DNA of 64,000 nt from Pseudomonadota bacterium (GTDB lineage: Bacteria > Pseudomonadota > Alphaproteobacteria > Rhizobiales > Xanthobacteraceae): positions 1 through 64,000 of the forward strand of contig JAEYRD010000036.1 of assembly GCA_023435725.1 (NCBI GenBank), written 5' to 3'. Below are positions 43,261 through 52,372 of this stretch, one piece after another. The notes beneath the pieces were generated by a model. That model saw nothing but the letters and a program-made list of their open reading frames with translations, ran no database searches and had not been told where the DNA came from. Each line of letters opens with the position of its first letter. Position 1 is the stretch's first letter. The translations under genes and the position numbers were made by a program.

Positions 43261-43464
43261 CCTCCGCGCCAATCCGCAGCGCGGAAATTGGTGCAGCGCA
43301 TTCGCGCAAGACGAGCAAAATTCCTCGGGGATTACCGCGCGAAGCCTGGCATCTGGCGTCCAACATATCGGCAACTCGCTTTCGACTTTCGTATTGACGG
43401 TTTTTGCAATCGGGCCGACTGTTGCTCCCGCAGCGTCAAAAGGCGCGCATATTGGGAGGAACGG

Positions 43465-45129
43465 ATGAAACGCTTAGCGATGGCCGCGAGCCTCGTCATA
43501 TCCGCATGCTCGGTTGCGAGCGCACAAACGACCGAACAATTGGTCAAGGGCGCAACCGATACATCGAACGTTCTCAACTACGGGATGGGCTACAATCTGC
43601 AGCGCTTCTCGACCCTGAACCAGATCAACAAGGACACCGTCAAGAATCTCGTCCCGGTCTGGAACTACAGCTTCAACGACGATCGCAGTGAAGAATCGCA
43701 GCCGCTGGTGTACCAGGGCGTCATCTACGTGACCTCGCACAACGCGACCATGGCGGTCGATGCCAAGACCGGCAAGCAGATCTGGAAATCCAAGATCGAA
43801 TATCCCGCCGAGACGCCGCGCATCGTCTGCTGCGGCATCATCAACCGCGGCGCCGCGCTTTACGACGGCAAGGTGTTTCGCACCACCCTCGACGCCAACG
43901 TAATCGCGCTCGATGCCAAGGACGGCAAGGAGCTGTGGCGGCAGAAGGCGGCCGATATCAAGGAAGGCTATTCGATGACGGTGGCCCCGCTGGTCGCCGA
44001 CGGTGTGGTTATCACCGGCATCTCCGGCGCCGAGTTCGGCACCCGCGGATTCATCGACGGCTGGGATCCGGCAACGGGCAAGCATCTGTGGCGCACCCAT
44101 TCGATCCCCTCGCCGGATGAGCCCGGCGGCGACACCTGGAAGGGCGACACCTGGAAGCTCGGCGGTGGCTCGACCTGGATCACCGGCTCATATGATCCGG
44201 AGCTGAACACGGTCTATTGGGGCATCGGCAATCCCGGCCCGTTCAATTCGGCCGTGCGTCCCGGCGACAATCTCTACACCTGCTCCGTGCTGGCGATGGA
44301 CCCCAAGACCGGCAAGATCAAGTGGCATTACCAGTTCTCGCCGAACAATCCGTTCGACTACGACTCCGTGGCCGAGATGGTCCTCGCCGACATGAATGTC
44401 GAGGGCAAGCCGACCAAGGTGCTGATGGATGCCAACCGCAACGGCTTCTTCTACGTGCTCGATCGCACCAACGGAAAGCTGCTCGCGGCCAATCCCTACG
44501 TGAAGGTGAATTGGGCGACCGGCATCGACATGAAGACCGGACGCCCGATCGAAACCGACGTCACCACCGGCGCTCGGGAAGGCAAGAAGGTCACGGTTTA
44601 TCCGTCGATTCTCGGCGGCAAGAACTGGGAGCCGATGTCCTTCAATCCGCAGACCGGCCTCGCCTATGCCAACACGCTCGCCTTCGGCGGCAAATACAAG
44701 ACCGAGCCGGTCACCTTCAAGCAGGGTGAATGGTATCTGGGCATGGACCTCACCGATCCCTGGGAGTTCGGTGACGGCGCGCGTGGCCATCTGAAGGCAA
44801 TCGATCCCATGACCGGCAAGGCGAAGTGGGAGGCACCTAGCGACATCCCGCGCTTCTCCGGCGTGCTGTCGACCGCAGGCGGCGTCGTGTTCACGGGCGC
44901 GCTGACCGGCGAGTTCGAGGCATTCGATGCCGACACCGGCAAGAAGCTCTGGCAGTTCCAGACCGGCTCCGGCATCGAGGGACAACCGGTGACCTGGCAG
45001 CAGGACGGCGTGCAGTATATCGCCGTCACGTCTGGCTATGGCGGCGTCTACTCGCTGTTCTCCGGCGACGAGCGGCTCGCCAAGGTGCCGCCCGGCGGCT
45101 CGCTGTGGGTTTTTGCGGTCAAGCAGTAA
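43465..45129 (+). CDS. Lanthanide-type PQQ-dependent alcohol dehydrogenase (ExaF/PedH-like)
   Basis: 554 aa periplasmic eight-bladed quinoprotein oxidising primary alcohols or aldehydes. Signal peptide to Ala20. Vicinal disulphide Cys122-Cys123; metal ligands Glu190 and Asn256; catalytic Asp298 plus Asp300 (Phe-Asp-Tyr-Asp-Ser), the extra Asp that marks lanthanide enzymes. The Asp-Tyr-Asp-Ser-Val form is that of ExaF/PedH, not XoxF. GGGAGGA lies upstream. Its cytochrome c (10 bases later) and a binding protein follow. Confidence 0.92.
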   Translation: MKRLAMAASLVISACSVASAQTTEQLVKGATDTSNVLNYGMGYNLQRFSTLNQINKDTVKNLVPVWNYSFNDDRSEESQPLVYQGVIYVTSHNATMAVDAKTGKQIWKSKIEYPAETPRIVCCGIINRGAALYDGKVFRTTLDANVIALDAKDGKELWRQKAADIKEGYSMTVAPLVADGVVITGISGAEFGTRGFIDGWDPATGKHLWRTHSIPSPDEPGGDTWKGDTWKLGGGSTWITGSYDPELNTVYWGIGNPGPFNSAVRPGDNLYTCSVLAMDPKTGKIKWHYQFSPNNPFDYDSVAEMVLADMNVEGKPTKVLMDANRNGFFYVLDRTNGKLLAANPYVKVNWATGIDMKTGRPIETDVTTGAREGKKVTVYPSILGGKNWEPMSFNPQTGLAYANTLAFGGKYKTEPVTFKQGEWYLGMDLTDPWEFGDGARGHLKAIDPMTGKAKWEAPSDIPRFSGVLSTAGGVVFTGALTGEFEAFDADTGKKLWQFQTGSGIEGQPVTWQQDGVQYIAVTSGYGGVYSLFSGDERLAKVPPGGSLWVFAVKQ

Positions 45130-45139
45130 CCACGGCCAG

Positions 45140-45496
45140 ATGCTGAGAGAAATATCTCACAAGACGGCGGCGATCCTCGCCGCCGTCGCGGTGCTGATGA
45201 TCGCGCTTGCGGCGACCGTCCGTGCCGCGGATGACGCAACCGGCAATCCCGTGCAGGCTCAGATCGACCATGGCAAGTCGACCTATGCCGAGAAATGCTC
45301 GCACTGCCACGGCCCCAATTTGATGAACTCCGGCACCATCACGCCGGACCTGCGCGCCTTCCCCGACGACAAGACGCGCTTCGTCACCACGGTGAAGAAC
45401 GGCAAGAACAACAGAATGCCGCCCTGGGGAGACATCCTCAACGACGACCAGATCGGGGACCTCTGGGCCTTCATCTCCAGCCGGAGGAAGCCATGA
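45140..45496 (+). CDS. Cytochrome c, electron acceptor of the ExaF-like dehydrogenase
   Basis: 118 aa, single haem. Signal peptide to about residue 29. Haem motif Cys53-Ser-His-Cys56-His57, with the distal Met probably in Asn-Arg-Met-Pro-Pro-Trp. Similar to PedF-like cytochromes next to PedH. It starts 10 bases after the dehydrogenase and overlaps the next gene by 4 bases, so the trio is one unit. Confidence 0.9.
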   Translation: MLREISHKTAAILAAVAVLMIALAATVRAADDATGNPVQAQIDHGKSTYAEKCSHCHGPNLMNSGTITPDLRAFPDDKTRFVTTVKNGKNNRMPPWGDILNDDQIGDLWAFISSRRKP

Positions 45497-46422
45497 AGCG
45501 CTGGCTCGTTGCATGGAGCGTTACTGCGATCCTCACGGCGGCGGCCGTGACCGCACATGCGGCCGACGATCCGTTGAAGGTCTGCCTCGACGAGGACCGG
45601 CCGCCACTCTCGATGCATCACAAGGGCAAGCCGGACGCCGGGTTCGACGTGCTGCTGGCGCAGGCGATCGCGGATCGGATGGGACGACCGCTCAAGATCC
45701 AATGGTTCGAGAGCAAGCTGGACGAGGATTCGAGCCCGCAGCTCGAGGCCAACGCCTTGCTCTCCGACGGGCGCTGTTCGCTCGTCGGCGGCTATGCGTT
45801 GACCAAGGACTCGCTTGTCGCCCCAGGCATGAAGACGGCGCGCTTGCCCGACTTCAATGGGGCCACGCGCGACGACCGGCGCCGCCGCGTCGCGCTCGGT
45901 GCGCTCGCACCGAGCCAGCCTTACGTGTATTCGCCCATGACAGTCGTGCTCGGGCCGAAGGCGCAGGGGAGCAAGATCGGCGCCATCGGCGACCTCGCAG
46001 GCCTTCGCCTCGCGATCGAGAGCGGATCGCTGGGCGATGCCATCCTGATGACGTTCGACAAGGGACGCCTGATCGACAACATCACCCATCTCGTGCCGGG
46101 CCGCGACGACCTCCTCGGCGCGCTTGCGCGCGGCGACTATGATGCGACACTGATCGACCTCGCCCGTTTCGACGCCCATCGCGCCGCGCATCCCGAAACG
46201 GCGATCACCGCCTCCGGCTATTATTATCCGATCGGCGCCAATCGCGGCTATGTCGGGCTTACCTCCGATGGCGCGCTGATCGATGCCGTCAACAAGGCGC
46301 TCACGGAGCTTGCCGCGGAAGGCAGGATCGTCGCACTCGGCAAGCAGGCCGGCCTCACCTACCTGCCGCCGCGCGAGCCCGCGATCCTCGGCGATGTCTG
46401 GATGAAGATCATTCAGCGGTGA
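45493..46422 (+). CDS. MxaJ/XoxJ-type periplasmic binding protein
   Basis: 309 aa. Signal peptide to about residue 23, then a type-II binding fold: Leu-Lys-Val-Cys-Leu-Asp-Glu-Asp-Arg-Pro-Pro-Leu-Ser and Gly-Phe-Asp-Val-Leu-Leu-Ala-Gln-Ala-Ile-Ala. Cys in the first strand is shared with XoxJ/MxaJ. Likely assists activation of the upstream dehydrogenase. AGGAAG precedes the ATG. Second such protein in the window. Confidence 0.85.
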   Translation: MKRWLVAWSVTAILTAAAVTAHAADDPLKVCLDEDRPPLSMHHKGKPDAGFDVLLAQAIADRMGRPLKIQWFESKLDEDSSPQLEANALLSDGRCSLVGGYALTKDSLVAPGMKTARLPDFNGATRDDRRRRVALGALAPSQPYVYSPMTVVLGPKAQGSKIGAIGDLAGLRLAIESGSLGDAILMTFDKGRLIDNITHLVPGRDDLLGALARGDYDATLIDLARFDAHRAAHPETAITASGYYYPIGANRGYVGLTSDGALIDAVNKALTELAAEGRIVALGKQAGLTYLPPREPAILGDVWMKIIQR

Positions 46423-46424
46423 GA

Positions 46425-46739
46425 TAGCGCGTCATTCCGGGGCGCCCGCAGGGCGGGCCCGGAATCCATTCCTCCACAGCCCACGCCCGCCCGATGGATT
46501 CCGGGCCTGCGTGCTGCGTACGCATCCCGGAACGACGGTGGGTGTGCTGGCGATGCGGCGAAGACCGCCGAGCTTCTGCGCGCTGATCGTCGTCGCCCCG
46601 TGGTCGCAGCCCATTTCATCGCCTGCGAAGGGCCCGTTCGCTGGTCTAGCGGCGTTCGAATGCGCCAATGTGTCTCGGCTCCCGCCCATGGCAGCGCCAG
46701 CTTGATGCAGTAGTTTCCACGAAAGTCCAGGAGGGAATC
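46425..46739. repeat. Inverted GC-rich repeat and spacer
   Basis: CGTCATTCCGGGGCGCCCGC (46431-46450) and the matching arm GCATCCCGGAACGACGG (46522-46538) flank a core with two GGATTCCGGGCC-type segments. The pattern is one of the commonest dispersed repeats of rhizobia, recognised from memory. The rest of the spacer to 46739 shows nothing. Confidence 0.55.
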
Positions 46740-47729
46740 ATGTTCACGAAAATCGATCGCCGCCACTTCATCGCCGCCGGCAGCAGCGCACTCGCGATGC
46801 CTTTCGTCTCCCGCGGTGCCTCGGCGCAGGCGGCGTGGCCGTCGCGGCAGATCCGCATGATTTGCAGCTACCCGGCCGGGGGGCAGACCGACCTGCTCGC
46901 GCGCGCCTACGGCGAATTCATCTCCAAGCAGGTCGGAAAGACAGTCGTCGTCGAAAACAAGCCAGGTGCGTCCGGCGCGATCGGCACAGCGGAGGTTGCC
47001 CGTGCCGAACCCGACGGCCACACCATGCTGTGCTCGATCTCGACCACCTACATCATGAACCGGGTGGTGATGAAGAATCCCGGCTACGACATGGACAAGG
47101 ATCTGACGCTCGTCAGCGTCATTCCGGGCGCCGGACTCTTGCTGGTGGCGAACCCCAAGACCGGCGTCAAGACGCTTGAGGACTTCGTCGCCTTCGCGCG
47201 CAAGAACGGCAAGGTGAACTTCGGTACCTACAGTGCCGGCTCGTCCCCGCACATGACGATCAACGAGCTCAACAAGCAATATGGCCTTTCCATCGAGCCG
47301 GTCCACTACCGCGGCGAAGCGCCGATGTGGACCGGAATGCTGGAAGGCACGCTCGATGCCGCAATGGGCAGCTACACGGCAGCGCAATCCGTTCTGCAAA
47401 GCGACCGCGGCACCGTATTCGCGGTGCATTCGAAGAAGGTCGACGCGATCCCGAACGTGAAGACGCTGCCCGAGCAGGGCGCTACGTCGAAATTGTTCAC
47501 TGTGAGCGGCTTCTCCGGCTGGGCCGTGCCGAAGGCGACGCCGCAGCCGATCGTCGACCGCCTGGCCGAGCTCTGCGTCGCCGCCAACAACGATCCGAAG
47601 GTGAAGGAAGTCCTCGCAACCTTCGCGCTCGAACCTGCGATCGGCTTCAAGGAAACCAATGCCTTGTATCAGCGCGAGCTGCCGATCTGGATCGAGAGCG
47701 CGCAGTCGCTTGGCCTCGAGCCTGCCTGA
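46740..47729 (+). CDS. Tripartite tricarboxylate transporter (Bug) binding protein
   Basis: 329 aa. The N-terminal Asp-Arg-Arg-His-Phe-Ile-Ala-Ala-Gly resembles a Tat signal. Bug family fold with Ala-Gly-Gly-Gln-Thr-Asp, Val-Glu-Asn-Lys-Pro-Gly-Ala-Ser-Gly-Ala-Ile-Gly and Tyr-Arg-Gly-Glu-Ala-Pro. Binds a carboxylic acid in the periplasm; ligand unknown. No TctA/TctB membrane genes are adjacent, as is usual for orphan Bug proteins. Strong GAGGGA upstream and a terminator after it. Confidence 0.88.
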   Translation: MFTKIDRRHFIAAGSSALAMPFVSRGASAQAAWPSRQIRMICSYPAGGQTDLLARAYGEFISKQVGKTVVVENKPGASGAIGTAEVARAEPDGHTMLCSISTTYIMNRVVMKNPGYDMDKDLTLVSVIPGAGLLLVANPKTGVKTLEDFVAFARKNGKVNFGTYSAGSSPHMTINELNKQYGLSIEPVHYRGEAPMWTGMLEGTLDAAMGSYTAAQSVLQSDRGTVFAVHSKKVDAIPNVKTLPEQGATSKLFTVSGFSGWAVPKATPQPIVDRLAELCVAANNDPKVKEVLATFALEPAIGFKETNALYQRELPIWIESAQSLGLEPA

Positions 47730-47736
47730 ACCCTCG

Positions 47737-47761
47737 GGCAACCCGCACTGCGCGGGTTGCC
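47737..47761 (+). terminator. Hairpin after the Bug gene
   Basis: 10-bp stem GGCAACCCGC/GCGGGTTGCC, loop ACTGC, 7 bases after the stop codon. No T-run. Confidence 0.6.
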
Positions 47762-47871
47762 AGACAACCGTGCATCCGACCAAAGCCTAGTGTCGGAGAC
47801 GGATTTGCCCGCTAAGATCGTGCGCTGCTGCCTGAAGCCCTCACCGGGGGCGGACGAGAAGGGCCGATCGC

Positions 47872-48297
47872 GTGACACCGGATGCCACAACCATAGCTGT
47901 CATGATCATCCTGCTCTTTCCGATGGGCTATTTCACGCTGGCATCGCCGGCGTTCCTGCTGGTCAAGCTCGATATCCAGCCCGTCGCCCAGCTATTGCGC
48001 GGGATGTTCAACATCCACTTCCTGGTGATGGGCGTTGCCAGCGTTGCCGGGACGCTGGCGCTCGTCGTCGCTGGTCGGTTTGTGTTTGCGGCCGGTGTCG
48101 GTCTGATTGCCGCTCTCGCGATCTGCGGACGCCGCTGGTTCATGCCGCGCATGGACGAACAGCTCAGCGCGAGGGACGCAGGCGACAGCGAAGCTCCGCG
48201 TCAGCTGCGGCGGCTGCATTGGAGCGGAATGCTGTGCAATGCGGTGCTGCTCGTCGCTCTCGTGGCCAGCATCCCCTATGTTGCCATGTCGGCCTGA
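47872..48297 (+). CDS. Hypothetical four-span membrane protein
   Basis: 141 aa, GTG start. Four hydrophobic stretches at about 7-31, 46-67, 69-86 and 117-139 with a charged loop (about 90-115) that includes Arg-Met-Asp-Glu. No motif recognised. The gene overlaps neither neighbour and is convergent with the AraC regulator. Confidence 0.6.
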   Translation: MTPDATTIAVMIILLFPMGYFTLASPAFLLVKLDIQPVAQLLRGMFNIHFLVMGVASVAGTLALVVAGRFVFAAGVGLIAALAICGRRWFMPRMDEQLSARDAGDSEAPRQLRRLHWSGMLCNAVLLVALVASIPYVAMSA

Positions 48298-48433
48298 GCG
48301 ACATCGCAATTGCGGCAGCTGCCGTCACTGCGCGCAGGTCGCCCCTGCAGATCCGGCGCCCCGCCTTCACGCCCATTCCTTGAACGACGACCGCGCGTCG
48401 AAATGCCCGGCAGGCGGGCCGCGCCCTGGCCGC

Positions 48434-49402
48434 CTAATGTTCGTCCGCGGCCACAGCGCCGTGCTGGGCCTTGTGGATCGAGGACGGCACCACGCCGAAA
48501 TATTTCCGGAACACGCGGCTGAAATGCGATGAGCTGGAGAAGCCCCAGGAGAACGCAACGTCGGTGATGGTCTTGCCGGCGTGCGCCTCGAGCTCCTGGC
48601 GGCAGTTCTGCAGGCGCGCCTGCCAGATGTAGTCGCTCACCGTGGTGCCGCGCTCGCTGAACAGCATGTGAAGGTAGCGCTTGGAGCAGCCGAGCTCGGC
48701 GGAGATCTGGTCGATACACAGATCCGGATCGCGCAGATGCTCGCGGATGAAGAACTGCGCACGCACATACATCGCCTCGGGCCCGACCCGATCGAACATC
48801 GTGTCGGCCTCGCGCAGCGGCAGCAGCAGCAGGTCGATCAGCGAATCGGCAACGCCGACCGCGCTGTTCGCCGACAGCTTGGCCGCCTCGTCGAAAGTGG
48901 CATGGACGAAATCATGGGCGATCCGGCCCGTACCCGTCTTCGCCGACAATTTGCATGCCGGCATCCGCTGCGACGGGAACCCACGATCGCGAAGCAACGC
49001 CTTCGGCACGATCACCACGTCATGGCGCGTGAAGGCGGGGCTGATGATCAAATGCGGACAGGAAACGTCATAGGCGAGGATGTCGCCCGGGTTCAGCTCG
49101 ATGTGGCGGCCTTCCTGCTCGAAATAGGACACGCCGTAGGTCTGGAAGTGGATTTTGATGTACGGGTGTTCATTGGCCTTGGCGCGCGCCAGCGTGTGCG
49201 CGATCCGATGCTGGCTCACCTCGATCTGGCAGAGCTTCAGACGCGAGACCGTGGTGTAGTCGATGCGGCCTTCCAGCGAGGACGCCTCCAGCGGATCGAC
49301 GTCGAAGTGCCCGCACAGGCTCGTCAGCCCGTCGATCCAGCTCTGGATCTGCCGCTTCGGCGTCAGTCCGGTCGTCGAGAGCGTGTGAATTGTGTCGGGC
49401 AT
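48434..49402 (-). CDS. AraC family transcriptional regulator
   Basis: 322 aa. N-terminal sensing domain with a cupin-like core (Pro-Tyr-Ile-Lys-Ile-His-Phe-Gln-Thr-Tyr-Gly-Val), then two helix-turn-helix motifs in the last 100 residues (Ile-Ser-Ala-Glu-Leu-Gly-Cys-Ser-Lys and Ile-Thr-Asp-Val-Ala-Phe-Ser-Trp-Gly-Phe-Ser-Ser). It reads away from xoxF, sharing a 500-base spacer, so it may regulate xoxFG in response to a small molecule. ATG at 49414 is 4 codons earlier. Confidence 0.9.
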   Translation of the reverse strand: MPDTIHTLSTTGLTPKRQIQSWIDGLTSLCGHFDVDPLEASSLEGRIDYTTVSRLKLCQIEVSQHRIAHTLARAKANEHPYIKIHFQTYGVSYFEQEGRHIELNPGDILAYDVSCPHLIISPAFTRHDVVIVPKALLRDRGFPSQRMPACKLSAKTGTGRIAHDFVHATFDEAAKLSANSAVGVADSLIDLLLLPLREADTMFDRVGPEAMYVRAQFFIREHLRDPDLCIDQISAELGCSKRYLHMLFSERGTTVSDYIWQARLQNCRQELEAHAGKTITDVAFSWGFSSSSHFSRVFRKYFGVVPSSIHKAQHGAVAADEH

Positions 49403-49902
49403 TAATCCAGCCACTGGTTTTCATCCGGAGATTCGACGTGAGTCGGGACCAGCGCTGCCGGAGCCCTCAGCCTTGATTGCGCGACGTTTACCTCAAATTT
49501 GGGCGATCTTTTGGAACGTGCGTCACCCTCGAAAGTTAATCCTCCGCCTTAGTCGCAGCGCCGTCAAGGGGAACATGAGCGTTGAGCGCCGCGCCACTCG
49601 GCGCCGAAGCCGCTGAATTCGCTACTGCAAAATCAAAAACTTCACCTCCGTGCGCTATGAAGCAAACCGGCTTCTCTCTTGGGCAAGTTTCCCGATGGCG
49701 AAGTCGTTAGGGATTGCGGCAGGAACAACAAGAACGGGCCGCCCCTGCACGTGGACCCGTGGCTCTCATCAGGAGGAGGAAACAGCACAGTATCGTTTCT
49801 GGTCCCCAACGTGACCGCCCTGCACGAGCAGACGCCGGACGAGAAGCCCGGTGATTGAGCAATGCTTCGGAAACAATAAACGAGACCAACGGAGGAATGA
49901 CT
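49403..49902. promoter_or_regulatory. xoxF/AraC divergent promoter region
   Basis: About 500 bases between divergent genes. It contains a GGG-N7-CCC inverted repeat (49679-49695) and a short 35-codon frame from a GTG at 49751 to TGA at 49856-49858, upstream of xoxF. I found no clear -35/-10 pair. The length suggests complex control of xoxF. Confidence 0.5.
49679..49695. promoter_or_regulatory. Inverted repeat TTGGGCAAGTTTCCCGA upstream of xoxF
   Basis: GGG-N7-CCC with outer T..A pairs; the same half-site spacing as TCGGGAATTTTTCCCGA upstream of the TonB receptor (13 of 17 positions identical). About 208 bases upstream of the xoxF start codon. Confidence 0.4.
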
Positions 49903-51711
49903 ATGCGCAAGGTGCTACTGGCGACCTTTCTTGGCTCCGCGGCGGCTCTCGCCGTCGGGAGTGCGTCAGCCAATGACGAGTTGCACAAGATGTCGCAGAA
50001 CCCGAAAGACTGGGTGATGCCGACCGGCGACTACGCCAATACCCGCTATTCCAAGCTGAACCAGATCAACTCACAGAACGTCGGCAAGCTCCAGGTCGCC
50101 TGGACCTTCTCGACCGGCGTGCTGCGCGGACACGAAGGCGGCCCGCTGATCATCGGCAACATGATGTACGTCCACACGCCGTTCCCGAACAAGGTCTACG
50201 CCATTGACCTTTCCAACGAGAACAAGATCGTCTGGAAGTACGAGCCCAAGCAGGATCCGAACGTTATCCCGGTGATGTGCTGCGACACGGTCAACCGCGG
50301 CCTGGCCTTCGGCGACGGCAAGATCTTCCTGCATCAAGCCGATACCACCCTCGTCGCACTCGACGCCAAGACCGGCCAGGTTGCCTGGACCGCCAAGAAT
50401 GGCGATCCGAGCAAGGGCGAGACGGGCACGTCGGCGCCCATGGTTATCAAGGACAAGGTGCTCATCGGCATCTCCGGCGGCGAGTTCGGTGTCCAGGCTC
50501 ATATGACCGCCTACGACATCAAGACCGGCAAGGAGGTCTGGCGCGGGTATTCCGAAGGCCCGGACAACCAGATTCTGGTCGACGCCGAGAAGACCACCGC
50601 GCTCGGCAAGCCCGTCGGCAAGGACTCCAGTCTCAAGACTTGGCAAGGCGATCAGTGGAAGATCGGCGGCGGTGCCACATGGGGCTGGATCTCCTACGAT
50701 CCCGAGCTGAACCTGATCTATTACGGATCGGGCAATCCCTCGACCTGGAATCCGAAGCAGCGTCCCGGCGACAACAAGTGGTCGATGACGATCTGGGCGC
50801 GTAACCCGGATACCGGCGTTGCCAAGTGGGTCTATCAGATGACGCCCCACGACGAGTGGGACTATGACGGCGTCAACGAGATGATCCTCTCGGATCAGCA
50901 GATCAACGGCCAGCCGCGCAAGCTGCTGACCCATTTCGATCGTAACGGCCTCGGCTATACGCTCGATCGCGGCACTGGCGAACTGCTGGTCGCCGAAAAG
51001 TACGATCCGAAGGTGAACTGGACCTCCGGCGTCGACATGGACAAGAACTCGCCGACCTATGGCCGTCCGAAGGTGCTCGACGCAGCTTCGACCGACAAGG
51101 CGGGCGAGGACCACAACGTGAAGGGCATCTGCCCGGCCGCGCTTGGTACCAAGGACGAGCAGCCAGCGGCCTACTCGCCGGACACGCAGCTGTTCTACGT
51201 TCCGACCAACCACGTCTGCATGGACTACGAACCGTTCAAGGTGAGCTACACCGCGGGCCAGCCCTATGTCGGCGCGACGCTCTCGATGTATCCGCCGCAG
51301 GGCGAAAGCCACATGGGCAACTTCATCGCCTGGGACGGCAAGACCGGCAAGATCGTCTGGTCGAACAAGGAGCAGTTCTCGGTCTGGTCGGGTGCGCTCG
51401 CAACTGCCGGCAACGTCGTCTTCTACGGCACGCTCGAAGGCTACCTGAAGGCTGTCGACGCCAAGACCGGAAAGGAGCTCTACAAGTTCAAGACTCCGTC
51501 CGGCATCATCGGCAACGTCACCACCTATGAGAATGCCGGCAAGCAGTACGTCGCCGTGCTCTCTGGTGTGGGTGGCTGGGCCGGCATCGGTCTGGCAGCG
51601 GGTCTGACCGATCCGACCGCTGGTCTCGGCGCAGTCGGCGGCTACGCGGCTCTCAGCAACTACACGGCACTCGGCGGTACGCTGACCGTGTTCTCGCTGC
51701 CCGCGAATTAG
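49903..51711 (+). CDS. xoxF: Lanthanide-dependent methanol dehydrogenase XoxF
   Basis: 602 aa periplasmic quinoprotein oxidising methanol to formaldehyde (or on to formate). Signal peptide to Ala23. Vicinal Cys126-Cys127; metal/PQQ ligands Glu194 (Gly-Gly-Glu-Phe), Asn278 (Gly-Ser-Gly-Asn), catalytic Asp320 and Asp322 in Trp-Asp-Tyr-Asp-Gly-Val, the XoxF lanthanide site. Residue pattern and length match clade XoxF5. Start: GGAGGA is 6 nt before ATG at 49903; ATG at 49897 is too close. Followed by a hairpin and xoxG. Confidence 0.97.
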   Translation: MRKVLLATFLGSAAALAVGSASANDELHKMSQNPKDWVMPTGDYANTRYSKLNQINSQNVGKLQVAWTFSTGVLRGHEGGPLIIGNMMYVHTPFPNKVYAIDLSNENKIVWKYEPKQDPNVIPVMCCDTVNRGLAFGDGKIFLHQADTTLVALDAKTGQVAWTAKNGDPSKGETGTSAPMVIKDKVLIGISGGEFGVQAHMTAYDIKTGKEVWRGYSEGPDNQILVDAEKTTALGKPVGKDSSLKTWQGDQWKIGGGATWGWISYDPELNLIYYGSGNPSTWNPKQRPGDNKWSMTIWARNPDTGVAKWVYQMTPHDEWDYDGVNEMILSDQQINGQPRKLLTHFDRNGLGYTLDRGTGELLVAEKYDPKVNWTSGVDMDKNSPTYGRPKVLDAASTDKAGEDHNVKGICPAALGTKDEQPAAYSPDTQLFYVPTNHVCMDYEPFKVSYTAGQPYVGATLSMYPPQGESHMGNFIAWDGKTGKIVWSNKEQFSVWSGALATAGNVVFYGTLEGYLKAVDAKTGKELYKFKTPSGIIGNVTTYENAGKQYVAVLSGVGGWAGIGLAAGLTDPTAGLGAVGGYAALSNYTALGGTLTVFSLPAN

Positions 51712-51729
51712 CCTCAACTCCGTATCGCT

Positions 51730-51758
51730 CCGGCGCGTGGATCAACTCCACGCGCCGG
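51730..51758 (+). terminator. 12-bp hairpin between xoxF and xoxG
   Basis: CCGGCGCGTGGA and TCCACGCGCCGG pair perfectly around TCAAC, 18 bases after the xoxF stop and 34 bases before the xoxG TTG. No T-run. Likely a processing or partial-termination element setting XoxF above XoxG. Confidence 0.6.
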
Positions 51759-51791
51759 CTCGTCTCCACCGAACGCCCTCGAGGAAACCTC

Positions 51792-52310
51792 TTGCGTAAA
51801 ATCTGCTCTGTCATTGCTGCGATGATCTTCGTTGCGTCCGGGGGAATTGCTGTCGCGGACGGCTCGGGCGACCCGACTGCCGTCAAGCAGAACGAAACGG
51901 GCGAATGGCTCGATAAGGATGGAAACCCGACCTACAAGGTCACCGACGGGTCCGTGGACTGGTACACCTATTCCGGATACCGCCGCTATCACTCGGACTG
52001 CCATGTGTGCCACGGCCCGGATGGGATGGGCTCGACCTATGCGCCGGCGCTGAAGGATTCGCTCAAGACCATGAGCTATGCCGATTTCCTCGGCGTCGTC
52101 GCCTCCGGCCGCAAGAACATCTCGACCGCCTCGGAGAACGTGATGCCGGCGTTCGGCGATAACCCGAACGTCGCCTGCTACATGGACGATCTGTACGTCT
52201 ATCTGCGCGCCCGCTCCAACGAGTCCTGGGGCCGCGCCCGACCGGGCAAGCACGAGGACAAGAACGAAGCCTATACCAAGAATGAAGACTCGTGCATGGG
52301 CAAGAAGTGA
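51792..52310 (+). CDS. xoxG: Cytochrome c-L, electron acceptor of XoxF
   Basis: 172 aa. Signal peptide to about residue 22, then Trp-Tyr-Thr-Tyr-Ser-Gly-Tyr-Arg-Arg-Tyr and the haem motif Cys70-His-Val-Cys73-His74. Accepts electrons from XoxF. TTG start: GAGGAAACC is 6-8 nt upstream and no in-frame ATG exists near it. The weak codon could also lower expression relative to XoxF. XoxJ is not next to it. Confidence 0.92.
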   Translation: MRKICSVIAAMIFVASGGIAVADGSGDPTAVKQNETGEWLDKDGNPTYKVTDGSVDWYTYSGYRRYHSDCHVCHGPDGMGSTYAPALKDSLKTMSYADFLGVVASGRKNISTASENVMPAFGDNPNVACYMDDLYVYLRARSNESWGRARPGKHEDKNEAYTKNEDSCMGKK

Positions 52311-52372
52311 ACGTTTGGAGCTTGGCCGAGACTTAGTCCTTGGCATCTCCAGAAGAATTTGAGGAGTTTACG

